Positions 14,538 to 22,113 of a stretch of DNA of 64,000 bases are shown piece by piece; the first letter of the stretch is position 1, and every line of letters starts with the position of its first letter. The stretch is from Sulfitobacter mediterraneus. Lineage in GTDB: Bacteria; Pseudomonadota; Alphaproteobacteria; Rhodobacterales; Rhodobacteraceae. The notes beneath the pieces were generated by a model, which was not told the origin of the DNA, made no database searches, and saw nothing but the letters and a program-made list of their open reading frames with translations. Location: the NCBI RefSeq assembly GCF_003054325.1, contig NZ_QBKU01000004.1, forward strand, positions 62,001 to 126,000. The letters are read 5' to 3'. A program made the translations under genes and the position numbers.

Positions 14538-17432
14538 ATGCTTAGGAAAAAGACCAACGGGGTAGCGAGACGCCCCCAGCGGACAAGTATCCTGTCTGAC
14601 GTCGCGGAGAAATCCGTCGACCGCCGTGCATTCCTGCGCGGCAGCGGTCTGGCCATTGGTGGTCTTGCCGCAATCAGCGCCACCGGCGGTACGGTGACGC
14701 AAGCCAGCGCGGCATCCGCCGCGAGCGCGGCTGTTGAAACGATCAAATCGGTCTGCACCCATTGTTCGGTCGGCTGTACGGTCGTCGCAGAGGTGCAAAA
14801 CGGTGTTTGGGTTGGGCAAGAGCCCGGCTGGGATAGCCCGTTCAACCTTGGTGCGCATTGCGCCAAAGGGGCTTCGGTGCGCGAACATGCGCACGGCGAA
14901 CGCCGTCTGAAGTATCCGATGAAAAAAGAGGGCGGTGAGTGGAAGCGCATCAGCTGGGAACAGGCGATCACCGAGATCGGCGACGGCATGATGGACATCC
15001 GCGAAGAAAGCGGCCCTGACAGTGTTTATTGGCTGGGTTCGGCCAAGCACAACAACGAACAGGCCTATCTGTTCCGCAAGTTTGCTGCCTATTGGGGCAC
15101 CAACAACGTGGATCACCAGGCCCGGATTTGTCACTCGACCACAGTTGCCGGTGTTGCCAACACCTGGGGCTATGGCGCGATGACCAACTCCTACAATGAC
15201 ATCCACAATTCCAAAGCGATTTTCATCATCGGTGGCAACCCGGCGGAGGCGCATCCCGTCTCGCTGTTGCACGTGTTGAAAGCCAAAGAACAGAACAACG
15301 CACCGCTGATCGTTTGCGATCCGCGCTTTACCCGCACGGCGGCCCATGCCGACGAATATGTGCGGTTCCGTCCCGGTACGGACGTGGCGTTGGTTTGGGG
15401 TCTGCTTTACCACATCTTCGAAAACGGCTGGGAGGACAAAGAGTTCATCCGCACCCGTGTTTGGGGCATGGACCAAATCCGCGAAGAAGTGGCCAAATGG
15501 AACCCCGAAGAAGTCGAACGTGTCACTGGCACGCCGGGTTCTCAGCTGCGCCGTGTGGCGCGGACATTGGTCAACAACCGCCCCGGCACCGTGATCTGGT
15601 GTATGGGTGGCACGCAGCATACCAATGGCAACAACAACACCCGTGCATATTGCATCCTTCAGCTGGCGCTGGGGAACATGGGCACAAGCGGTGGCGGCAC
15701 CAACATCTTCCGCGGTCACGACAACGTGCAGGGTGCAACCGACCTTGGTGTTCTGTCCCACACTTTGCCGGGCTATTATGGCCTGTCCAAAGGCGCTTGG
15801 GGTCACTGGGCCCGCGTTTGGGAGGAAGATCCCGAATGGCTGGCGGGTCAGTTCGACACGCTTAAAGGTGCCGATGGCAAGGACAAGAGCCTGCAAAATC
15901 TCAAGGGCATTCCGGTCTCGCGCTGGATTGACGGCGTTCTTGAGGACGAAGGCAACATGGACCAGCCCAACAAGGTGCGGGCCATGGTTCTGTGGGGTCA
16001 CGCCCCGAACAGCCAGACGCGCGGTCCTGAGATGAAAACAGCGATGGAAAAGCTGGATATGCTGGTCGTGGTTGACCCCTATCCAACGGTTTCTGCTGTT
16101 TTGCATGATCGCACGGATGGCGTTTACCTGCTGCCAGCCTGTACCCAATTTGAAACGCGTGGCTCTGTCACCGCCTCAAACCGGTCCTTCCAGTGGCGCG
16201 ACAAGGTTGTGGATCCGTTGTTCGAATCCAAGACAGACCATGAGATCATGGGCATGTTCGCCAAAAAGTTCGGCTGGTCCGATCGTTTCTTCCGCAATAT
16301 CGAAATGGAAGACGATGTGACGCCCAATGTCGAAAGCATCACACGTGAGTTCAACCGCGGTCTTTGGACCATCGGTTATACCGGGCAAAGCCCGGAACGG
16401 CTCAAGATGCACATGGCCAACCAGCATACCTTTGATCGCACCACGTTGCAGGCCATCGGTGGTCCGGCAGATGGTGATTACTATGGTCTGCCATGGCCAT
16501 GTTGGGGCACCGCCGAGATGAACCATCCCGGCACGCCGAACCTGTATGACATGTCCAAACCAGTGTCTGAGGGTGGCCTGACATTCCGTGCCCGTTTTGG
16601 TGTGGAACGCGATGGCGATAACCTTTTGGCCGAAGGGGTCTACAGCAAGAACTCGGAAATTCAGGACGGTTATCCCGAATTCACGATGCAAATGCTGATG
16701 GATCTGGGTTGGGACAGTGACCTGACGGATGATGAACGTGCTGCCATTGACGCGGTGGCGGGTCCCAAGACCAACTGGAAAACCGACCTTTCGGGCGGGA
16801 TCCAGCGGGTTGCGATCATGCATGAATGTGCGCCCTTCGGGAATGCCAAGGCGCGTGCAGTTGTGTGGACCTTCCCCGATCCGGTGCCGTTGCACCGCGA
16901 GCCGCTTTATACGCCGCGGCGCGATCTGGTGGCGGATTATCCGACCTATGAGGATCGTCAGGATTATCGCCTGCCGACGCTCTATGCCTCGATCCAGAAG
17001 AACGACTTTTCCAAGGAATATCCGATTGTCCTCACCTCCGGCCGGTTGGTCGAATATGAGGGCGGCGGTGAGGAAAGCCGTTCCAACCCCTGGCTGGCCG
17101 AACTTCAGCAAGACATGTTTGTCGAGATCAACCCGCGCGATGCAAATAACATCGGGCTGCGGGACGGCGCACAGGTCTGGGTCGAAGGGCCGGAGGGCGG
17201 CAAGGTCAAGGTGATGGCGATGGTCACAGAGCGGGTTGGCGAAGGCGTTGCCTTTATGCCGTTCCACTTTGGCGGACATTTCCAGGGCCAGGATCTGCGG
17301 GACAAATACCCCGACGGTGCAGACCCCTATGTCTTGGGCGAAAGTTCAAACACAGCCCAGACCTATGGCTATGATTCCGTAACCCAGATGCAAGAGACCA
17401 AGACCACTCTTTGCAAAATCAGCGCAGCATAA
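14538..17432 (+). CDS. fdhA: Formate dehydrogenase catalytic alpha subunit
   Basis: A 964-residue molybdopterin oxidoreductase that oxidises formate to CO2 in the periplasm. The Tat motif is DRRAFLRG (R29-R30). The proximal [4Fe-4S] cluster is bound by C73, C76, C80 and C108, with the electron-relay lysine K110. The metal ligand is C198, followed by H199, in NVDHQARICHSTTVAG. This is a cysteine, not a selenocysteine, so no SECIS is needed. Residues 850-960 form the molybdopterin dinucleotide binding domain. Length and motifs match the large alpha subunit of three-subunit membrane FDHs (FdnG/FdoG relatives). The nearby tupBCA raises the chance of a tungsten centre, but the sequence cannot tell W from Mo. 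Confidence 0.95.
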   Translation: MLRKKTNGVARRPQRTSILSDVAEKSVDRRAFLRGSGLAIGGLAAISATGGTVTQASAASAASAAVETIKSVCTHCSVGCTVVAEVQNGVWVGQEPGWDSPFNLGAHCAKGASVREHAHGERRLKYPMKKEGGEWKRISWEQAITEIGDGMMDIREESGPDSVYWLGSAKHNNEQAYLFRKFAAYWGTNNVDHQARICHSTTVAGVANTWGYGAMTNSYNDIHNSKAIFIIGGNPAEAHPVSLLHVLKAKEQNNAPLIVCDPRFTRTAAHADEYVRFRPGTDVALVWGLLYHIFENGWEDKEFIRTRVWGMDQIREEVAKWNPEEVERVTGTPGSQLRRVARTLVNNRPGTVIWCMGGTQHTNGNNNTRAYCILQLALGNMGTSGGGTNIFRGHDNVQGATDLGVLSHTLPGYYGLSKGAWGHWARVWEEDPEWLAGQFDTLKGADGKDKSLQNLKGIPVSRWIDGVLEDEGNMDQPNKVRAMVLWGHAPNSQTRGPEMKTAMEKLDMLVVVDPYPTVSAVLHDRTDGVYLLPACTQFETRGSVTASNRSFQWRDKVVDPLFESKTDHEIMGMFAKKFGWSDRFFRNIEMEDDVTPNVESITREFNRGLWTIGYTGQSPERLKMHMANQHTFDRTTLQAIGGPADGDYYGLPWPCWGTAEMNHPGTPNLYDMSKPVSEGGLTFRARFGVERDGDNLLAEGVYSKNSEIQDGYPEFTMQMLMDLGWDSDLTDDERAAIDAVAGPKTNWKTDLSGGIQRVAIMHECAPFGNAKARAVVWTFPDPVPLHREPLYTPRRDLVADYPTYEDRQDYRLPTLYASIQKNDFSKEYPIVLTSGRLVEYEGGGEESRSNPWLAELQQDMFVEINPRDANNIGLRDGAQVWVEGPEGGKVKVMAMVTERVGEGVAFMPFHFGGHFQGQDLRDKYPDGADPYVLGESSNTAQTYGYDSVTQMQETKTTLCKISAA

Positions 17433-17444
17433 GGAGATCGAGAA

Positions 17445-18038
17445 ATGGCAAGATCCAAGTTCCTCTGTGACGCCGAACGCTGCATTGAATGCAACGCCTG
17501 TGTCACCGCTTGTAAGAACGAGCATGAGGTGCCCTGGGGGATCAACCGCCGCCGTGTGGTAACCCTCAATGACGGTAAGCCGGGTGAACGTTCGCTTTCG
17601 GTGGCCTGCATGCACTGTTCGGACGCACCATGTATGGCCGTCTGTCCGGTGGATTGCTTCTACCAGAACGAAGAAGGCGTCGTGTTGCACTCCAAAGATC
17701 TGTGCATCGGTTGCGGCTATTGCTTCTATGCGTGCCCGTTTGGCGCGCCGCAGTATCCGCAGGCGGGCAACTTTGGCAGCCGTGGCAAGATGGACAAATG
17801 TACCTTCTGCGCGGGCGGTCCCGAAGAAACCCACTCCACCGCCGAGTTTGCCAAGTACGGGCGCAACCGGATCGCAGAAGGCAAATTGCCGATCTGCGCC
17901 GAGATGTGTTCGACCAAGGCGCTTTTGGCCGGAGACGGTGACGTTGTGTCGGCAATCTACCGCGAGCGCGTCGTCGCACGCGGCTTTGGCTCCGGCGCAT
18001 GGGGCTGGGGCACAGCCTACGACCAAAAGGGTGGTTAA
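17445..18038 (+). CDS. fdhB: Formate dehydrogenase beta (Fe-S) subunit
   Basis: A 197-residue four-cluster ferredoxin-like subunit. Its cysteine groups are CIECNACVTACKN, CMHCSDAPCMAVCPVDC, CIGCGYCFYACPFGA, and CTFCAGG with CAEMC. It passes electrons from FdhA to the cytochrome b subunit on the periplasmic side. It is shorter than FdnH and lacks the C-terminal membrane helix, as in the shorter FdhB types. It starts 12 bases after fdhA, with AAGGAG seven bases before the ATG. The stop is followed by a strong hairpin that separates it from fdhC. Confidence 0.93.
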   Translation: MARSKFLCDAERCIECNACVTACKNEHEVPWGINRRRVVTLNDGKPGERSLSVACMHCSDAPCMAVCPVDCFYQNEEGVVLHSKDLCIGCGYCFYACPFGAPQYPQAGNFGSRGKMDKCTFCAGGPEETHSTAEFAKYGRNRIAEGKLPICAEMCSTKALLAGDGDVVSAIYRERVVARGFGSGAWGWGTAYDQKGG

Positions 18039-18064
18039 GCCGCTCCTTTGGTTTTGAACCAATA

Positions 18065-18100
18065 GGGTGGCCCGCGGTCTTCTTATCCGGCGGGCCACCC
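18065..18100 (+). terminator. 11-bp hairpin between fdhB and fdhC
   Basis: GGGTGGCCCGC (18065-18075) pairs perfectly with GCGGGCCACCC (18090-18100) across a 14-nt loop. No T-run follows, and the operon continues with fdhC 40 bases later. It may be a 3' stabilising or partial-attenuation structure that keeps fdhAB above the downstream genes. Confidence 0.6.
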
Positions 18101-18140
18101 GACCTTGATTTTAACCCTTTCAGATTTGGGAGGTGGGCCC

Positions 18141-19328
18141 ATGCTTCGCGTGGCACTCGCACTCGTCCTTTCCCTGATGCTTGGCCTGACGGCCCAAGCA
18201 CAGACAACCCCTGACCGCAGCGCCACCGGCGGCGCGCAGACCCTTGCCGATATTCTGGCCCGCCAGCGCGGCGAGCCGGTGGATGACACCGCGATGCGCA
18301 ACGATACCGGCAATTCGGAAGATGTCGCTGGCGCGGCGCAGCTTGGCCCGTTGGGCGGCACGTCCGACCCGGAAGTCTGGCGCGCGATCCGCTATGGCTC
18401 CGCCGAGACCCGCGTGTCTGCGGGCGGCGAGGTGGCCAGCGTGCTGGTACAGGATGGCGGCATGAAATGGCTGAGCTGGCGCGACGGGCCTTTGCGGACC
18501 TATGGCGGTTGGCTTTTGCTCGGCACGTTGGGGGCGTTGGTGCTGTTCTATCTGCTGCGGGGTCGTATCCGCATTGACGAAGAGATGACAGGCCGCACTG
18601 TGACCCGGTTCAAGGCGGTTGAACGCTTTGGTCACTGGCTGCTGGCAGGGTCGTTTGTCCTGCTTGGGTTGACGGGGCTGGTGTCCTTGTTCGGGCGGGT
18701 CTTTATCGCGCCCTATCTGGGCCGCGAGGTGAATGCGACCTTGCTGAATGCGTCCAAGTGGATCCACAACAACGTGGCTTGGGCGTTCATCATCGGGCTG
18801 GTGATGATTTTTGTGATGTGGGTAGTACACAATATCCCGAACCGGAGCGACATCACTTGGCTACGCCAGTTTGGCGGCATCATCGGCAAGGACCACCCGC
18901 CTGCGAAAAAATTCAACGCCGGGCAAAAGATGATTTTCTGGTCGGTGATCGTTTTTGGCACCTCGATTGCTATTTCAGGTGTGTCACTGCTGTTTCCATA
19001 TGAGTTGCCGCTTTTTGCCAAAACCTTTGCGATCCTGAATGATCTCGGCTTGCCCGGGTTGGTCGGTATGGAGCCGTTGCCGGTGCTACTGTCGCCGCAG
19101 GAAGAGATGCAGTTTGCCCAAGGTTGGCACGCGATCATGGCCTTTGTCCTGATGGCGATCATTCTGGCGCATATCTACATCGGCTCTGTCGGGATGGAAG
19201 GTGCCTATGACGCCATGGGCACTGGCGAGGTGGACGAAGCCTGGGCGCATCAACACCACTCGATCTGGCTGGATGAGATGAAAGAGGCGGGCAATGATGC
19301 TCCGCAAAAGGCCCATCCGGCAGAATAG
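18141..19328 (+). CDS. fdhC: Formate dehydrogenase cytochrome b gamma subunit
   Basis: A 395-residue membrane protein of the FdnI/FdoI cytochrome b556 family. A signal peptide (MLRVALALVLSLMLGLTAQAQ) and a periplasmic N-terminal extension of about 110 residues come before the heme-binding membrane core. The core has four spans with histidines in ERFGHWLLAG, WIHNNVAWAF, GWHAIMAF and LAHIYIG. It moves electrons from FdhB to quinone. The ATG at 18141 is chosen because GGGAGGTG precedes it and a clean signal peptide follows. The N-terminal extension is longer than in E. coli FdnI, which has none, but is common in Cys-type FDHs of this group. The WD40-cytochrome gene follows after three bases. Confidence 0.9.
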   Translation: MLRVALALVLSLMLGLTAQAQTTPDRSATGGAQTLADILARQRGEPVDDTAMRNDTGNSEDVAGAAQLGPLGGTSDPEVWRAIRYGSAETRVSAGGEVASVLVQDGGMKWLSWRDGPLRTYGGWLLLGTLGALVLFYLLRGRIRIDEEMTGRTVTRFKAVERFGHWLLAGSFVLLGLTGLVSLFGRVFIAPYLGREVNATLLNASKWIHNNVAWAFIIGLVMIFVMWVVHNIPNRSDITWLRQFGGIIGKDHPPAKKFNAGQKMIFWSVIVFGTSIAISGVSLLFPYELPLFAKTFAILNDLGLPGLVGMEPLPVLLSPQEEMQFAQGWHAIMAFVLMAIILAHIYIGSVGMEGAYDAMGTGEVDEAWAHQHHSIWLDEMKEAGNDAPQKAHPAE

Positions 19329-19331
19329 GCG

Positions 19332-20633
19332 ATGCGGCTTTTTGCAACGATGTCTTTGATTGTGACGCTTTGCGCCAGTTCAGCTTTGGCGCAAAGCTTT
19401 ACCACGCTCAAAGGGCATGGCGGGCCGATTATGGGGCTTGCCGTATCGGGCGTGGGGCAGGTGGCCACTGCCAGTTTCGACAATTCTGTTGGTCTTTGGG
19501 ACGGGCGCACCCCGCGATGGCTGGAAGGGCATGAGGCGGCGGTGAATGCGGTTGCGTTCCTGCCAGATGGCCGTGTGGTCTCGGCCGGGGATGACTTCAC
19601 TGTGCGGCTTTGGGAGGATGCGCAGAGCCGGATCATCGGACAGCACAAAGGCAAAGTGACCGCGCTGGCAATTGCGCCGGATACAGGGATGATCGCCTCT
19701 GCTAGTTGGGATGGGACCATCGGCCTTTGGCCGCTGGCAGAGGGCAGTGGCCGTGTCATCAAATTGCGCGACAGTGGTGTGAACGATATCGTGTTCGGGA
19801 ATGGTGGCGACAGCCTGTTTTCGGCCACCACCAAGGGCGAAGTGCTGTTGTTTGACCTGACAAAAGACGCACCGCCGCGGCCATTGGTGAAACACGGATT
19901 TGGTGTGAATGAACTGGCGCTGGGGCCGCAGGGCCGCTGGCTGGCTTACGGCGCGGTGGACGGTGGCACGCGCATTCTGGATGCAGTTACCGGGGCTGCT
20001 TTGGCTGACTTTACGCTTGATCGAAAACCGATCCTATCCATGGTGCATCATGCCGCAACTGGCCTTTTGGCTGTGGGCGATGGGCAGGGTTATATCATGC
20101 TGGTGGACACCAAGACCTGGCGCATCCGGCAGGATTTTCGGGCCACACGCCAAGGCCCGATCTGGGCGCTGGCGTTTTCGCCGGACGGGGCTGCTGTCTG
20201 GGCGGGCGGTCTTGATGACGTGGCCTATGGCTGGCCGATTGCGCTGATGGATCAGTTTGATCCTGCGATGGGGCAGGAACGATCCTTTCTCAAAGATGCG
20301 GGTGAGATGACCAACGGCGAGCGGCAGTTCATGCGCAAATGTTCGATCTGCCACGCGCTTGAGGCGGGGGCCTCGCGCAAGGCCGGGCCAACGTTACACG
20401 GGGTCTTTGGCCGATCTGCCGGGCGTTTGCCGGGGTATCCCTATTCGCCAACGCTGGCCGGATCGGATATCATCTGGTCAGACGCGACAATTGACCAATT
20501 GTTCGATCTGGGGCCTGATCACTATATTCCGGGATCGAAAATGCCGATGCAGGTCATCGCCGCGCCGCAGGACCGGCGGGATTTGATAGAGTTTCTCAAG
20601 ACCTATTCCAAAAAAGAGGAGACAAAGCCATGA
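19332..20633 (+). CDS. WD40 repeat-cytochrome c fusion protein
   Basis: A 433-residue exported protein. The signal peptide covers about residues 1-20 (MRLFATMSLIVTLCASSALA). Residues 25-320 form a seven-bladed beta-propeller of WD40-like repeats, with STASFDNSVGLWD-type ends such as ASFDNSVGLWDG, AGDDFTVRLWED and SASWDGTIGLWP. Residues 325-430 are a class I cytochrome c: heme motif C337-S-I-C340-H341, later GPTLHGVFGR, and the axial-ligand region GSKMPMQV. It starts three bases after fdhC and overlaps the next gene by ATGA. The propeller may dock on FdhABC or sense its redox state while the heme carries electrons. No function is established for this domain pairing that I know of. Confidence 0.85.
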   Translation: MRLFATMSLIVTLCASSALAQSFTTLKGHGGPIMGLAVSGVGQVATASFDNSVGLWDGRTPRWLEGHEAAVNAVAFLPDGRVVSAGDDFTVRLWEDAQSRIIGQHKGKVTALAIAPDTGMIASASWDGTIGLWPLAEGSGRVIKLRDSGVNDIVFGNGGDSLFSATTKGEVLLFDLTKDAPPRPLVKHGFGVNELALGPQGRWLAYGAVDGGTRILDAVTGAALADFTLDRKPILSMVHHAATGLLAVGDGQGYIMLVDTKTWRIRQDFRATRQGPIWALAFSPDGAAVWAGGLDDVAYGWPIALMDQFDPAMGQERSFLKDAGEMTNGERQFMRKCSICHALEAGASRKAGPTLHGVFGRSAGRLPGYPYSPTLAGSDIIWSDATIDQLFDLGPDHYIPGSKMPMQVIAAPQDRRDLIEFLKTYSKKEETKP

Positions 20634-20767
20634 AAGCGATGTTCACCAGTTTCGCCGCCATCATTGTGATCGCGGTTGTTGCCAGCTTCGGATTGGAAAG
20701 GGCCGGGTTCTCCTCTGAAGAGGTCAACGCAGGCGCATCGGTCAGATTGGGCAAAGACAGCCAATGA
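20630..20767 (+). CDS. 45-residue single-span membrane protein
   Basis: A small gene whose ATG overlaps the stop of the WD40-cytochrome gene and whose stop overlaps the start of the response regulator, each by ATGA. The product begins MKAMFTSFAAIIVIAVVAS, one transmembrane helix, and ends in a short polar tail with SSEEVNAGASVRLGKDSQ. It has no cysteine. Coupling on both sides argues that it is a real gene. It could link the exported cytochrome to the sensor system, or be a small FDH-associated subunit. I do not recognise a family. Confidence 0.75.
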   Translation: MKAMFTSFAAIIVIAVVASFGLERAGFSSEEVNAGASVRLGKDSQ

Positions 20768-22110
20768 AATCTGCCGACACCGACGAATACGGCGAAAGCC
20801 TTGCCCATGCTTCGATCCTCGTGATCGACGACGAACCGGGCATGCGCAATTTCCTCATGAAGATCCTCAAGCCGCGTTGCAAGCGGGTGGAACAAGCGGC
20901 CTCGACCGCCGAAGCTACCGCGCTTTTGGATCGTAGTTTTTTCGATCTGGTGATCCTCGACAACATCATGCCAGGCAAAACCGGGCTGGATTGGGTCCGC
21001 GAGCAGCGCAATGTTGGCTTGTTTTCCGATACGATTTTGATCACCGCCTATGCAGATTTGGAAACCGCGATCAAAGCCGTGCGGACGGGCGTCGCGGACT
21101 TTGTGCTGAAGCCATTTCGCGCCAACCAGATCCTGAATGCTGCGGCTCGGGCGCTGGACCGGCAGAACCTGCGCCGAGAGAATTTTCTGCTCAAACATGA
21201 GCTTGCTGGCGAAGGCAGCCATGCGCGGGGGCGGCTTTTGGGCAATTCTGCCGCGATCAGCGAAGTGCGCGATATTCTGGAACGGCTTGCGCCTTTGCCG
21301 ACCTCAGTCTTGTTCACGGGCGCCACCGGCACAGGCAAAGAAGTGGCTGCGCGGACCCTGCATTCCCTGTCGGACAGGGCCGACAAACCCTTTGTTGCGG
21401 TGAATTGCGCGGTGATCTCTCCTGACCGGATTTCGCAGGAATTGTTTGGTCTGGTGGACAATCAGGACCGCCGCAGTGATGGGCTGTTCCTGCACGCCGA
21501 GGGCGGGACGCTTTTCCTTGATGAAGTGGTGCAGATGCCTGAACAGGTGCAGGCCGCCTTGTTGCGGGTTCTGGAGGAACAGCGCATTCGCCCCGTCGGG
21601 GCAGAGCGCGAGATCCCGCTGAACTTGCGGTTCCTGTTCGCCACCAACGCCGATCTGGATCAGGCCGTCGCCGAAGGGCGGTTCCGGGCCGATCTCTATC
21701 ACCGTATCAACGTGATGAAGGTTGAGATGCCGCCGTTGCGCGACCGCGCGGGGGATATTTCGGAGCTTGCGGCGCTGTTCTTGCGGCAATTTTCCAAGAC
21801 GTTGGGCCTGCCGGCGATTGAGCTGGACGAAGAAACGCTGCTGAAATTTGCCCGCTATGATTGGCCGGGCAACGTACGGGAGTTGCGCAACCTGATCGAA
21901 CGCTCGGTGATCCTCGGCACCTTTCCTGACAAGTTTGCCGGGGGCGGGCAGATCACCGGCACCCGCGCGATTGAATCGCTTGATCTGGTGATGCAGCGCC
22001 ACATCATGCACATTCTGGATGAATGTGAAGGCAACCGTGCAGAGGCAGCACGGCGACTGGGCGTTTCACGCAAGACCGTTGATCGCAAATGCGCGGCTTG
22101 GGGCGTGTGA
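20764..22110 (+). CDS. NtrC-type response regulator without GAFTGA loop
   Basis: A 448-residue regulator: receiver domain (1-125, phosphoacceptor D66 in LVILDNIMP), AAA+ domain (155-390, Walker A GATGTGKE at 186-193, Walker B GGTLFLDE at 247-254), and a C-terminal Fis-type helix-turn-helix (EGNRAEAARRLGVSRKTVDRK). The GAFTGA loop that contacts sigma-54 should follow ELFG (226-229). Here the segment is LVDNQDRRSDG and is about four residues shorter. This recalls Rhodobacter capsulatus NtrC, which lacks the motif and acts on sigma-70 promoters. It is coupled to the FDH operon and lies tail to tail with a sensor kinase, so it probably controls formate dehydrogenase expression. Confidence 0.9.
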   Translation: MKSADTDEYGESLAHASILVIDDEPGMRNFLMKILKPRCKRVEQAASTAEATALLDRSFFDLVILDNIMPGKTGLDWVREQRNVGLFSDTILITAYADLETAIKAVRTGVADFVLKPFRANQILNAAARALDRQNLRRENFLLKHELAGEGSHARGRLLGNSAAISEVRDILERLAPLPTSVLFTGATGTGKEVAARTLHSLSDRADKPFVAVNCAVISPDRISQELFGLVDNQDRRSDGLFLHAEGGTLFLDEVVQMPEQVQAALLRVLEEQRIRPVGAEREIPLNLRFLFATNADLDQAVAEGRFRADLYHRINVMKVEMPPLRDRAGDISELAALFLRQFSKTLGLPAIELDEETLLKFARYDWPGNVRELRNLIERSVILGTFPDKFAGGGQITGTRAIESLDLVMQRHIMHILDECEGNRAEAARRLGVSRKTVDRKCAAWGV

Positions 22111-22113
22111 CGG

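Noticed and set aside
15129..15131. Possible selenocysteine at the FdhA metal site
   Set aside because: The codon is TGT (Cys198), not TGA, so no selenocysteine is encoded.
14496..16148. 550-codon minus-strand frame under fdhA
   Set aside because: It is antisense to fdhA, whose cofactor motifs are intact.
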